The notes beneath the pieces are model-generated. The model searched no databases. It saw only the letters and a program-made list of their open reading frames with translations, and was not told the DNA's origin. A program made the translations under genes and the position numbers. From Hymenobacter edaphi (lineage in GTDB: Bacteria; Bacteroidota; Bacteroidia; Cytophagales; Hymenobacteraceae), in contig NZ_QHKM01000003.1 in assembly GCF_003258365.1 (NCBI RefSeq), forward strand, positions 434,001 through 498,000: 64,000 bases of DNA. Reading direction: 5' to 3'. Below, piece by piece: positions 17,728-26,647 of this stretch (its first letter is position 1; every line of letters starts with the position of its first letter).

Positions 17728-17735
17728 CAAAAGTA
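17728..17735 (-). promoter_or_regulatory. Bacteroidota -7 box (TACTTTTG) touching the GNAT gene
   Basis: Exact TAnnTTTG match on the minus strand, 4 bp from the first possible ATG. Transcription should start at or after that ATG. Confidence 0.6.
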
Positions 17736-17938
17736 CCGCGCATCGGGCGCAAAAAGCCGTCTGGCGGCGCGAAATGCGGCTTACCGGCGTAGGCGGGCGG
17801 GGCAAAGTTGAGTAGCTTGCAGCAGGGCCCCGGCCCGCGCGGCGCCACCCGGGGCTGAGCCCGGCACCACGCGGGCAACGGGCCGCTGCCCGCACCATCT
17901 TTCCTTACCGCCGCCCCCGCTTACCCCGCACTTCTGGC

Positions 17939-18967
17939 ATGGCCAAAGCAAACAAGCGCCTTTCCATTGCCGACCTGGCCGCCGAGCTGGGGCTGTCGAT
18001 TTCGACCATTTCGCGGGCCCTGAACAACGCTCCGGACGTGAGCGAGGCCACCAAGGCGCAGGTCTGGACCCTGGCCGACCGGCTCGGCTACCGCCCCAAC
18101 AGCCTGGCCGCCGCCCTGCGCCGCGGGCGCAGCAACACGCTGGGCGTCATTGTGCCGCACATCAACGGGGCGTTTTTCCCGGCCGTGGTGCACGGCATCG
18201 AGGAGGTGGCCAGCCAGGCGGGCTTCAACGTGCTCATCTGCCAGTCGAACGAGGACGAGGCCCAGGAGCGCAAGCACGTGGAGGCCCTGCTCAAGGCCCA
18301 GGTCGACGGGGTACTGGTGTCGATGTCGAACACGACCAGCCACTTCGAGCACTTCGAGAAAGTGCGCCACCAAGCCACTCCGCTGGTGTTTTTCGACCGC
18401 ATGCCCACGGCGCTGCCCAACGCCTGCGGCGTGGTGGTGGACGATTACCGCGGCGCCTACCAGCTGGTGGAACACCTGATCCGGCAGGGCTTTCAGCGCA
18501 TTGCGCACTTCGCCGGGCCCGACACCATCAACACCACCGCCGACCGCCACCGCGCCTACCGCGACGCCCTGCAGGCCCACGGCCTGCGCTACGACGAGCG
18601 GCTGGTGGTGCGCCTGCGCGACTCCTCGACCGCGGCCGGCGCCGCGGCCATGCAGGCCCTGCTCGACGGCCCGGTGCGCCCCGATGCGGTATTTTCGGCC
18701 TACGATTTTCCGGCCGGCGGGGCCCTGCAGCTGCTGGAAACGCGCGGCCTGCGCGTGCCCCAGGACGTGGCCCTGGCCGGCTTCAGCAACGAGCCCTTCA
18801 CGACGATGGTGCGGCCCCAGCTGACGTCGGTGGACCAGCGCGGGGAGCTGATGGGCAAGGCGGCCGTGCAGCTGTTTTTGCAGCTGCTCAAGCGCACGGA
18901 GTTTTTCACCGGCCAGCGCATCGTGCTCAAGCCCCAGCTTATCGTACGGGATTCGTCGTTGCGGTAG
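17939..18967 (+). CDS. LacI/GalR-family transcriptional regulator
   Basis: 342 residues. The N-terminal LacI helix-turn-helix (about 8-60) reads LSIADLAAELGLSISTISRA and ends in the hinge YRPNSLAAALRRG. A periplasmic-binding-protein-like sensor domain follows (NTLGVIVPHINGAFFPAVVHG, then VDGVLVSMS, FFDRMP and VALAGFSNEPFTTMV). It is convergent to the sugar symporter of the xylose block and is the obvious candidate to bind the CGGAAACGATACCG operators at 25897 and 26006, with xylose or an oligomer as effector. That link is inference. Confidence 0.9.
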   Translation: MAKANKRLSIADLAAELGLSISTISRALNNAPDVSEATKAQVWTLADRLGYRPNSLAAALRRGRSNTLGVIVPHINGAFFPAVVHGIEEVASQAGFNVLICQSNEDEAQERKHVEALLKAQVDGVLVSMSNTTSHFEHFEKVRHQATPLVFFDRMPTALPNACGVVVDDYRGAYQLVEHLIRQGFQRIAHFAGPDTINTTADRHRAYRDALQAHGLRYDERLVVRLRDSSTAAGAAAMQALLDGPVRPDAVFSAYDFPAGGALQLLETRGLRVPQDVALAGFSNEPFTTMVRPQLTSVDQRGELMGKAAVQLFLQLLKRTEFFTGQRIVLKPQLIVRDSSLR

Positions 18968-19126
18968 CGGCGCCCGCCGTACGCCTTACCCCCCACTTCC
19001 TCCGCAAAGGCAATTCGTATCACTCAGCCTGCGGAGGAGCCTGGCGTTTGCTTTTCGCTTCGAGGTAAAGTTCTATGCGCGTCTCTGCAGGCTGATGCTC
19101 CGTTCCGGAATCTGCTACAGGAACGC

Positions 19127-19176
19127 ACAAAAAACGGCGCCGGCCCGTCCTGCTTAGAGGACGAGCCGGCGCCGTT
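19127..19176 (-). terminator. Terminator of the xylose block
   Basis: Long hairpin (arms AACGGCGCCGGC... and complement) followed by TTTTTT on the minus strand. It ends the symporter transcript and could also stop LacI transcripts. Confidence 0.8.
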
Positions 19177-19204
19177 ATCGACAGCGCCGAAGCGGGCCGC
19201 AGGC

Positions 19205-20926
19205 CTACCAGTACACCGTGTAGAGCACCGTCAGCAGGGCAATGACCACGGCCGAGCCGATGGCGAAGCTGCGGTGCGGGCGGAACATCGAGGCGTCGAC
19301 CTCCAGGCCCTTGGGCTGCACGCCGCGGCTGGTTTCGATGAGGCTGATGATGACCATGGCCACCACGCAGAACACGAACACGATGCCCATGCGGTCGAGG
19401 AAGGGAATCACGTACATGCCGTTTTCCTTGGGGTCGGTGCTGGGGGCCGCGAAGCCGATGGGCGCCAGGAAGGAGAGGTCCAGGAAGCGGGGCAGGAACT
19501 TCAGGAACACCGAGGCCGCGAAGCCGCCGATAGTGGCGAACAGGGCCGCCGAGGAAGTGGTTTTCTTCCAGAAGAAGCCCAGGATGAACATGGCGAAGAT
19601 GCCCGGCGACACGAAGCCGGTGTACTCCTGAATGAACTGGAAGCCGCCCTTCTTGTCGATGCCCAGGAACGGGGCGATGAGCACGCCCAGCACCATGGCC
19701 ACCACCACCGAAATCTTGCCCACCGATACCAGCTTCTTCTCCGAAGCCCCGGTGTTGATGACTTTCTTGTAGATGTCGAGGGTGAAAATGGTGGCAATGG
19801 AGTTGGCCTTGCCGGCCAGCGAGGCTACCACGGCGGCCGTGAGGGCGGCGAAGGACAGGCCTTTCAGGCCCACCGGCAGGATGTTCAGCAGCACCGGGTA
19901 GGCGCGGTCGGGGTTCAGCTCGCCGTCCTGCATGAACTCGGCCGGGCCGAACACGCCTTCCTTGTAAAGCACGTAAGCCGCGATACCCGGCAGCACCACG
20001 ATGACGGGCATCAGCAGCTTCAGGAACGCGGCGAACAGGATGCCGTTGCGGGCGGTGGGCAGGTCGGCGCCGAGGGCGCGCTGGGTGATGTACTGGTTGC
20101 AGCCCCAGTAGTTCAGGTTCACGATCCACATACCGCCGAGCAGCACCGTCAGGCCGGGCAGGTCGAGGTAGTGCGAGTCGTCGCGCTTCAGGATCATGTG
20201 GAAGTGGTCGTCGGCCAGCTTGGTCATCTGCGAGAAGCCCGCCAGCACGCCCGACTGCCCGTAGTGCTCGGCCACCATGTTCAGGGCCAGGTAGGTGGTA
20301 GCCAGGCCGCCCAGAATCAGGAAAAACACCTGAATCACGTCGGTGAAGCCGATAACCTTCATGCCGCCCAGGGTAATGATAACCGCGAAAACGGCCAGGG
20401 CAATCATGCACAGCTGCAGGTTCAGGCCCGAGATGCTGCTCACGGCAATGGCGCCGAGGTAGAGAATCGAGGTCAGGTTCACCACCACGTACAGCGCCAG
20501 CCAGAAAATAGCCATGATCATGGCCACCGTGCCGTTGTAGCGCTGGCTCAGAAACTGCGGCATCGTGAAGATGTGGTTCTTCAAATACACCGGGATGAAG
20601 AACGTAGCCACGATGACCAGCGTCAGGGCCGCCATCCACTCGTAGGTGGAAATGGCCAGGCCGATGGCGAAGCCCGAGCCCGACATGCCCACGAACTGCT
20701 CGGCCGAGATGTTGGAGGCAATCAGCGAGGAGCCGATGGCCCACCACGTGAGCGAGCCTTCCGCCAGAAAGTAGTCCTTGGAGTCGCCATCGGCGGTGCC
20801 GTCGTGGCCGGTCTTGCGGCGGTACACCCAGATGCCGTAGCCGGCAACGATGAGGAAGTAGACGAAAAAGACGACGTAGTCGAGAGAGGAAAGTTGATGC
20901 ACTGGCAGAAGCGTGGAGGTAGGCAA
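19205..20926 (-). CDS. Sodium:sugar symporter (SSS family)
   Basis: About 573 residues with 13-14 hydrophobic segments. Family blocks are present: AEGSLTWWAIGSSLIASNIS, then the sodium-site region and GLSFAALTAAVVASLAGKAN, typical of SGLT-type transporters. It imports a sugar, probably xylose given its neighbours xylA and xylB. The first frame start is TTG at 20926; GTG at 20902 (VHQLSSLDYVVFF) is an equally good start that leaves the first helix intact. It is the last gene of the GH43-xylB-xylA block, 80 bp after xylA. Confidence 0.9.
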   Translation of the reverse strand: MPTSTLLPVHQLSSLDYVVFFVYFLIVAGYGIWVYRRKTGHDGTADGDSKDYFLAEGSLTWWAIGSSLIASNISAEQFVGMSGSGFAIGLAISTYEWMAALTLVIVATFFIPVYLKNHIFTMPQFLSQRYNGTVAMIMAIFWLALYVVVNLTSILYLGAIAVSSISGLNLQLCMIALAVFAVIITLGGMKVIGFTDVIQVFFLILGGLATTYLALNMVAEHYGQSGVLAGFSQMTKLADDHFHMILKRDDSHYLDLPGLTVLLGGMWIVNLNYWGCNQYITQRALGADLPTARNGILFAAFLKLLMPVIVVLPGIAAYVLYKEGVFGPAEFMQDGELNPDRAYPVLLNILPVGLKGLSFAALTAAVVASLAGKANSIATIFTLDIYKKVINTGASEKKLVSVGKISVVVAMVLGVLIAPFLGIDKKGGFQFIQEYTGFVSPGIFAMFILGFFWKKTTSSAALFATIGGFAASVFLKFLPRFLDLSFLAPIGFAAPSTDPKENGMYVIPFLDRMGIVFVFCVVAMVIISLIETSRGVQPKGLEVDASMFRPHRSFAIGSAVVIALLTVLYTVYW

Positions 20927-21006
20927 TGGCGGTAAAAATCAGCATTGCCGCCGAGAGTACCATCCTGTAGGGGCGGAATTCTCGGCGGCAAGCGGGATTT
21001 TTGCGC

Positions 21007-22335
21007 TTAGATGTAGCGGTTGATCAGGTTCTCCAGGTACTCCTGCCGGCCGCTGATGATCTGCGGCTCGCCGTGCTCGGCGGCGTAGTCGCGCAGCTGC
21101 TCCAGCGTCAGCTCGCCGCGGCGGAAAGCGGCGCCGGCACCCTCGTCAAACGAGGCGTAGCGCTGCTGGCGGATCTGCCGGTAGTCCGACTTCTGCAGCA
21201 CGTTGTCGGCCGTGATGAGGGCGCGGGCGAAGAGGTCCATGCCGCCGATGTGGGCGTGGAACAAGTCCTGCACGTCGGTGGAGTTGCGCCGGATCTTGGC
21301 GTCGAAGTTGATGCCGCCGCCCTGCAGCCCGCCGGCTTCCAGGATGACCAGCATGGATTCCGTCAGCTCGTAGATGTCGTTCGGGAACTGGTCGGTGTCC
21401 CAGCCGTTCTGGTAGTCGCCGCGGTTGGCGTCGATGCTGCCCAGCATCCCGGCGTCGGCGGCCACCTGCAGCTCGTGCTGGAAGGTGTGGCCGGCCAGCG
21501 TGGCGTGGTTGACTTCCAGGTTCAGCTTGAAGTCCCCCAGCAAATCGTACTGGCGCAGGAAGCCGATGACGGTGGCCGCGTCGTAGTCGTACTGGTGCTT
21601 GGTGGGCTCCATCGGCTTGGGCTCGATGAAGAACGTGCCCCGGAAGCCGTTGCGGCGGGCGTAGTCCTTGCACGTGTGCAGGAAGCGGGCAAAGTTCTCC
21701 TGCTCGCGCTGCATGTTGGTGTTGAGCAGGGTCATGTAGCCTTCGCGGCCGCCCCAGAACACGTAGTTCTCGCCGCCCAGCGCGATGGTCGCGTCGATGG
21801 CCGCTTTCACCTGGGCCGCGCCGTGGGCCAGCACGTGGAAGTCGGGGTTGGTGGCCGCGCCGTTCATGTAGCGGCGGTGCGAGAAGAGGTTCGCGGTGCC
21901 CCAGAGCAGCTTCAGGCCGGTTTCCTGCTGCTTCTGCCGGGCATATTCCGTCATCGTCTGCAGGCGCCGCTCGTTGTCGGCCACGTCGTTGGTGTAGTCC
22001 ACCACGTCCACATCGTGGAAGCAGTAGTAGGGCAGGCCCAGCTTGGTCAGAAACTCGAAGGCGGCGTCCATCTTGGCCTTGGCGCGCGTGATGGCGTCGC
22101 CCGCCGCGTCCCAGGGAAACAGGTGGGTCGGCTCGCCGAAGGGGTCGGCGCCGGAGCCGTTGAAGGAGTGCCAGTAGGCGCCGGCGAAGCGCAGCCACTC
22201 CTTCATGGGCTTGCCCGCCACCACGCGGCTTTCGTCGTACCAGCGGAACGCCAGCGGGTTGTCGGACTCCAGGCCTTCGAACTTGATGGTCGGAATGGCG
22301 CTGAAAAGGGTCTTTTGGTCGAGAACGGTGCTCAT
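21007..22335 (-). CDS. xylA: Xylose isomerase
   Basis: 442 residues, the usual length of the class II enzyme. Catalytic His107 and Asp110 in CFHDVDVVD correspond to the E. coli His101/Asp104 pair. The metal-site blocks [17 protein letters not shown] (Glu238, Lys240), [13 protein letters not shown] and [11 protein letters not shown] are all intact. It converts D-xylose to D-xylulose in the cytoplasm. xylB lies upstream and the symporter downstream in the same direction. Confidence 0.98.
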   Translation of the reverse strand: MSTVLDQKTLFSAIPTIKFEGLESDNPLAFRWYDESRVVAGKPMKEWLRFAGAYWHSFNGSGADPFGEPTHLFPWDAAGDAITRAKAKMDAAFEFLTKLGLPYYCFHDVDVVDYTNDVADNERRLQTMTEYARQKQQETGLKLLWGTANLFSHRRYMNGAATNPDFHVLAHGAAQVKAAIDATIALGGENYVFWGGREGYMTLLNTNMQREQENFARFLHTCKDYARRNGFRGTFFIEPKPMEPTKHQYDYDAATVIGFLRQYDLLGDFKLNLEVNHATLAGHTFQHELQVAADAGMLGSIDANRGDYQNGWDTDQFPNDIYELTESMLVILEAGGLQGGGINFDAKIRRNSTDVQDLFHAHIGGMDLFARALITADNVLQKSDYRQIRQQRYASFDEGAGAAFRRGELTLEQLRDYAAEHGEPQIISGRQEYLENLINRYI

Positions 22336-22403
22336 ATGCGTAGGAAGTGAGTTGAGATTTTGTGGTCGGGGGCCGCAGGGCAGGCTTTGGTGCCGTTAGG
22401 CCG

Positions 22404-22507
22404 TGCATGTCGCGAGGACCGAGACATTTCGCTGGATCGTAATTCCATTCATCGGGTTATTCCCGGAGTCAACCCGCGAGATGCAGCGGCAAGCTCGACG
22501 TGACGTT
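22404..22507. repeat. Dispersed inverted repeat between xylB and xylA
   Basis: Outer words CGCGAGGACCGAGACATTTCG and AAGCTCGACGTGACGTTCT face each other, related to the CGAGATGTCTCGAC...CTCGACATGACGT repeats at 44845-45040 and 48507-48617. It fills most of the 197-bp gap. Confidence 0.6.
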
Positions 22508-22532
22508 CTGGGGCTTCGGCCGGCCCTTCGCT

Positions 22533-24041
22533 CTACATTTTAGTCAGGGCCGCTTCGGGTTGCGGCAGGCGGGCCAGCAGCTCGGCTTTCCAGCGTTGAT
22601 AGGTCTGCTCGTACACCGCGGCCTCGTCGTTGGGCTCGATGAGCTGCAGGCGCTGCACGTTGTGGAAAGCCTCCTCGGGCGTGGCGAAGGTGCCCGCGCC
22701 GATGCCCGCGCCCAGGGCCGCGCCCACGGCGCCGTCGGTCGGGTACAGCTCCACCGCCAGGCCGGTGGCGTTGACGAAGGCCTGGGCGAAGACCTCGCTG
22801 AGGAACATGTTGGTCTTGCCGGCCTTGACGACGGTGGGGTGCAGGCCGTTTTCGCGCATCAGATCCAGGCCGTAGCGGAAGGCAAAGGCCACGCCTTCCT
22901 GGGCGGCGCGCAGCAGGTGGCTGGCGGTGTGCACGTTCAGGTCGAGGTGCAGGAAGTGGGCGCCCACCGGCTCGTTGGCCAGCATGCGCTCCACGCCGTT
23001 GCCGAAGGGCAAACACAGCAGCCCCTCCGAGCCGGCCGGCACCTGGGCCGCGCGCTGGTTGACTTCGGGGTAGCTCAGCTCCCGGCCCACGGCCTGCTTC
23101 ACCCAGCGGTTCATGCTGCCCGCCCCGTTGATGCACAGCAGCACGCCCAGCCGCACTTCCTCGGCCGAGTGGTTGACGTGGGCAAAGGGGTTGACGCGCG
23201 AGAGTTGATCCACGAACAGCTGGTCCGTCACGGCGTAAATCACGCCCGAAGTACCCGCCGTGGCCGCCACTTCGCCGGGGCGCAGCACGTTCAGCGAGAG
23301 GGCGTTGTTGGGCTGGTCGCCGGCTTTGTAGGTGACGGGGATGCCCACCGCGAGGTCCAACTCCTCAGCCACCGAGGCGCGCAGGCGGCCGTGCTCGGCA
23401 AACACCGGCTGCACCGGCGGAATCAGCGCCTCGTCGAAGCCGAAGAAGCGGAACACGTCCTCGGAAAGCTGGTGCGCGGCGAAGTCCCAGAAAATGCCTT
23501 CCGACAGGGCCGAAATGCTGGTGGTGGCTTCGCCGGTGAGCTGCAGGGCCAGAAAGTCGCCGGGCAGCAGCACCTTATCGATGCGCTGGTACGCTTCGGG
23601 CTCGTGCTCCTTCACCCAGGCCAGCTTGGCGGCGGTGAAGTTGCCGGGCGAGTTCAGCAGGTGGGTGCGGCAGCGCTCCGGCCCGATGGCCTCGAAGGCC
23701 GCTTCGCCGTAGGGCACGGCCCGCGAGTCGCACCAGATGATGGCGTCGCGCAGCACGTGGTGGTGCTCGTCCACCAGCACCAGGCCGTGCATCTGGTAGG
23801 CAATGCCGATGGCGCCGATGTCCTGCGGATTGTAGCGCTGGGTGGCGTGGGCCAGCAAGATGGCCTGCTTGGCGTCCTGCCACCACTGCAGGGGCTGCTG
23901 CTCGGCCCAGCCCGGCTGCCGCGCGAGGATTTCGCGCTCCGTATCGGGGTAGCTCACCGCGGCCAGGCACTGCTGGGTGGCCGCGTCCACCACCGCCACT
24001 TTCACCGACGAGGTGCCAATGTCAATTCCTAGGAGAAGCAT
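22533..24041 (-). CDS. xylB: Xylulokinase
   Basis: 502 residues from the ATG at 24041; upstream in-frame sequence is repeat DNA. FGGY-kinase fold with the N-terminal phosphate loop LGIDIGTSSVKVAVVDA, the substrate region MHGLVLVDEHHHVLRDAIIW-type block, the hinge GTSGVIYAV and the C-terminal VVKAGKTNMFLSEVFAQAF. It phosphorylates D-xylulose to xylulose 5-phosphate for the pentose phosphate pathway. It lies between GH43 and xylA in the same direction. Confidence 0.96.
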   Translation of the reverse strand: MLLLGIDIGTSSVKVAVVDAATQQCLAAVSYPDTEREILARQPGWAEQQPLQWWQDAKQAILLAHATQRYNPQDIGAIGIAYQMHGLVLVDEHHHVLRDAIIWCDSRAVPYGEAAFEAIGPERCRTHLLNSPGNFTAAKLAWVKEHEPEAYQRIDKVLLPGDFLALQLTGEATTSISALSEGIFWDFAAHQLSEDVFRFFGFDEALIPPVQPVFAEHGRLRASVAEELDLAVGIPVTYKAGDQPNNALSLNVLRPGEVAATAGTSGVIYAVTDQLFVDQLSRVNPFAHVNHSAEEVRLGVLLCINGAGSMNRWVKQAVGRELSYPEVNQRAAQVPAGSEGLLCLPFGNGVERMLANEPVGAHFLHLDLNVHTASHLLRAAQEGVAFAFRYGLDLMRENGLHPTVVKAGKTNMFLSEVFAQAFVNATGLAVELYPTDGAVGAALGAGIGAGTFATPEEAFHNVQRLQLIEPNDEAAVYEQTYQRWKAELLARLPQPEAALTKM

Positions 24042-24053
24042 GGGAATGAGGGA

Positions 24054-24130
24054 GTTGTCAGGTGCTGGTTGGCAGTTGTCAGGTTGTTCAGGTTGCCTGT
24101 ACTGACAACTCGCAACTGACACCTACCAAC
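24054..24130. repeat. GTTGTCA-heptad repeat, inverted pair
   Basis: 7-bp units (GTTGTCA, GTTGGCA, and on the other strand GTTGCGA, GTTGTCA) face each other in the 93-bp gap between the GH43 and xylB genes. Confidence 0.75.
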
Positions 24131-24134
24131 TTTC

Positions 24135-25820
24135 TTACTCGATTCTAAACCAGTCGATGTCGGCGTTGCCGCTGTCGTTGAACTTGCCGGGGCGGGTGCA
24201 GAACAGGCCGACTTTGGCGCCGATCCACTTGCCTTCCCGGGCCTTGAACTCCTGCCCGAGCGGCTGAAAAGTCTGCCCGTCGAAGCTGTAGCTGAACTGG
24301 CACAGCGCGCCCGCCTTCACCGCCACGCGCAGGTAGATGGGCTGTTGGGCCTGAGCGACGGATAGCGGCACGGCGGGCATGGTGGTTTCGGCCGAGCCCT
24401 TGTCGGCGTCCTTGCACGTGCTCTGGCTGAGCTGCAGCTTGCCCCCTTGGTTGGTCAGGCTGAGGTAAGCGTAATCCAGTCCCATCATCACCAGCCCCAC
24501 TTTTTCGCCTTCCAGGCGGGAGTCGAAGCGCAGCTTGGTGGTGACGGTGAACGTCTCGGCGGGCAGCTTCTGCAAGAGCAGGTTGGGCTGCTGCCAGAGG
24601 TTTTTGTAGCCTTCGGCCAGGGGCATGGCGTAGAGGCGCAGGTAGCCCTGCGGCCCGTTCAGAAACGCCCAGTAGTCCTGCGGGTTAGCGTGCCACTGCC
24701 ACTGCAGGCCCAGCTGGTTGGCGCTGAACTCGTCGGAAGTCGGGGGCGTGGCCAGCGGCTGCGACTTGCCCTTAATCTTGGGCTTGCGGTAAGCCAGCAC
24801 CGGCTGGCCTTTGCCGTCCCCGTCGGGGTCTTCGCCGATGACGGGCCAGTCGTTTTTCCACTGCATCGGCTGCAGGTGCACCACGCGGCCGTAGGCGTAC
24901 TGGTCCTGGAAGTGCAGAAACCAGTCTTCGCCCGCGTCGGTATCCACCCAGGCGCCCTGGTGCGGGCCGTTGACGGTAGTCTTGCCCTGGTCCATCACGA
25001 TGCGCTCCTCGTAGGGGCCGTACACGTTTTTGGCGCGCAGCACCAGCTGCCAGCCGGTGGGCACGCCGCCGGCCGGGGCGAAGATGTAGTAGTAGCCGTT
25101 GCGCTTGTAGAACTTCGGCCCTTCCAGCGTGGGGTGGCCCTGGTGCCCGTCGAACACCAGCGCGTCGGGACCAATCAGGCGGAGCCCGTCGGGCGCCATC
25201 GGCGACACGGCCAGGATGGTTTTGATGCCCGCCCGCGAGCCGGCGAAGCCGTGCACGAGGTAGGCCCGGCCGTCCGCGTCCCAGAGCGGGCAGGGGTCAA
25301 TCCAGCCCTTGGCTTCCTTGATGCACACCGGCGCCGACCACGGCCCGGCTGGGTTCTTCGCCTTGGTGACGAAAATGCCCAGGTCGGGGTCGGGGTAGTA
25401 GATGTAGAACTCCTTGTTGTGGTAGCGCAGGGCCGGAGCCCACACGCCGTTGCCGTGCTGCGGCACGGCGTAGCGCGCCAGCGGCGGCTGCTCGTTGAAC
25501 ACTGCCCCGATCAACGACCAGTTGACCAGGTCTTTGGAGTGCAGAATCTGCAGGCCCGGCACCGCGTTGAAGCTCGACGACGTCAGGTAAAAATCGTCGC
25601 CCACGCGAATGGCGTCGGGGTCGGAGTAGTCGGCGTAGAGCACCGGGTTCTTGTAGCGCCCGTCGCCCAAATCGGGCACCCACACCTTCGACACCGGGCT
25701 TTGCGCCGGCACGGCGTGGGGACGCGCAAAGCCGACGATGGTCAGCAGCGCCAGCCAGTAGAGAGAGGGAGGCAAAGCTGGCACCGGGCAGAAAGCACGA
25801 AGCCGGAAAGCGAAGCGCAT
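24135..25820 (-). CDS. Glycoside hydrolase family 43 (xylosidase/arabinofuranosidase type)
   Basis: 561 residues. The start at 25820 opens a signal peptide (residues 1 to about 40). The five-bladed propeller has the catalytic base Asp67 in SDPDAIRVGDDFY, the pKa-modulating Asp in GWIDPCPLWD and the general acid Glu in TLEGPKFYKRNGYYYIF. A C-terminal beta-sandwich (about 380-561; DEFSANQLGLQWQW onwards) is typical of larger GH43 enzymes. It should release xylose or arabinose in the periplasm or at the surface, feeding the symporter and xylA/xylB. It is the first gene of the block and follows the operator pair. Confidence 0.93.
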   Translation of the reverse strand: MRFAFRLRAFCPVPALPPSLYWLALLTIVGFARPHAVPAQSPVSKVWVPDLGDGRYKNPVLYADYSDPDAIRVGDDFYLTSSSFNAVPGLQILHSKDLVNWSLIGAVFNEQPPLARYAVPQHGNGVWAPALRYHNKEFYIYYPDPDLGIFVTKAKNPAGPWSAPVCIKEAKGWIDPCPLWDADGRAYLVHGFAGSRAGIKTILAVSPMAPDGLRLIGPDALVFDGHQGHPTLEGPKFYKRNGYYYIFAPAGGVPTGWQLVLRAKNVYGPYEERIVMDQGKTTVNGPHQGAWVDTDAGEDWFLHFQDQYAYGRVVHLQPMQWKNDWPVIGEDPDGDGKGQPVLAYRKPKIKGKSQPLATPPTSDEFSANQLGLQWQWHANPQDYWAFLNGPQGYLRLYAMPLAEGYKNLWQQPNLLLQKLPAETFTVTTKLRFDSRLEGEKVGLVMMGLDYAYLSLTNQGGKLQLSQSTCKDADKGSAETTMPAVPLSVAQAQQPIYLRVAVKAGALCQFSYSFDGQTFQPLGQEFKAREGKWIGAKVGLFCTRPGKFNDSGNADIDWFRIE

Positions 25821-25862
25821 GGGGTGGGAACGGGCGGGCAGAAACGTAGCAGCGAAGCCCCG

Positions 25863-25870
25863 GAAAGGTA
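25863..25870 (-). promoter_or_regulatory. -7-like box (TACCTTTC) for the xylose block
   Basis: One mismatch to TAnnTTTG, 42 bp before the GH43 ATG and 27 bp from the nearer operator. Confidence 0.45.
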
Positions 25871-25896
25871 AGAGGAAATTCTGAATTAGTGCTATT

Positions 25897-25910
25897 CGGA
25901 AACGATACCG
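25897..25910 (-). promoter_or_regulatory. LacI-type operator candidate O1
   Basis: CGGAAACGATACCG, an imperfect dyad with central CG. It lies next to the -33 region of the GH43 promoter. An exact inverted copy is at 26006-26019. Confidence 0.6.
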
Positions 25911-26005
25911 AAAACTAGAAGCGTTGCTGGCTGTGTCGGATGGTTTGGGCGGTTTTATGCTCATTTAACGGTTTTTATGGCGTTGAGACGGTTGAGAAAT
26001 AATAC

Positions 26006-26019
26006 CGGTATCGTTTCCG
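26006..26019 (+). promoter_or_regulatory. LacI-type operator candidate O2
   Basis: Exact inverted copy of O1, with 109 bp between centres. Two identical 14-mers in one intergenic region are unlikely by chance and fit a looping repressor. The rest of the 393-bp gap shows nothing else except the terminator. Confidence 0.6.
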
Positions 26020-26144
26020 TAAACCAATAAATAAAAAGCGAAATCGGTCGTGATTATGCTATGCTTCTACCGTAGGTCATCGGTGGTTCCAGGTAAATGG
26101 ACGGCTGCAAGGTAGGGGCCGGGCCCGACTAGCGCTGCAAAACA

Positions 26145-26193
26145 AAACCGCCGGGTCCGGGCCAGTGCAGTGCTGGTCCGGACCCGGCGGCTC
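26145..26193 (-). terminator. Terminator of the haemoglobin operon
   Basis: Arms CCGCCGGGTCCGG and complement; T-rich run follows on the minus strand. Confidence 0.8.
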
Positions 26194-26213
26194 AGGCCGG
26201 CGGGCGGTATACT

Positions 26214-26612
26214 CTAAAGAATCGACAGCGAGGATTTGGGCCGCATGCGGTACTCAAACATGGTGGCAATGTTCAGCGCCTTCACCTTGGCTTCTTCCGC
26301 CTTGGGCCCGGCGAAATTTTCCTGCACGGTCTGGTAAAACAGCTCCAGCCAGCGCTGGAAATGCGGTTTCTCAATCGGCAGCACCAGGTGCTTGGGGAAG
26401 GGCCGGCCCTTGTAGCGGGCAGTGCCCAGCAGGATGCTGCTCCAGAAATCGTACATGGTGGGCAGGTGGGCGGGCCAGTGCACGGCGGCTACGTCGTTGA
26501 ACACGGGCCCGAGCAGCGCGTCCTGGTTGACCTTGTCGTAGAACCGGTCGACCAGGGCCTGAATGTCGGCTTCGGTGCTGATGTCGGGCAGGGTGGAGGC
26601 GGGAGTAGGCAT
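26214..26612 (-). CDS. Group III truncated haemoglobin
   Basis: 132 residues. The positions known from Campylobacter Ctb are all present: Tyr25 (B10), His49 (E7), proximal His75 (F8, in KHLVLP) and Trp88 (G8, in HFQRWLELF). Members bind O2 and NO and are linked to nitrosative stress or oxygen handling under low oxygen. It lies 35 bp after a small membrane protein gene in the same direction; the operon is divergent from the copper ATPase/oxidase genes and shares their regulatory region. Confidence 0.93.
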   Translation of the reverse strand: MPTPASTLPDISTEADIQALVDRFYDKVNQDALLGPVFNDVAAVHWPAHLPTMYDFWSSILLGTARYKGRPFPKHLVLPIEKPHFQRWLELFYQTVQENFAGPKAEEAKVKALNIATMFEYRMRPKSSLSIL

Positions 26613-26647
26613 GGAAAGCGGGGGAAATCAAATGGACGAACAGCGGC

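Noticed and set aside
22404-22507. Riboswitch or leader element between xylB and xylA
   Set aside because: The sequence belongs to the dispersed inverted-repeat family seen in other gaps, with no known riboswitch core.
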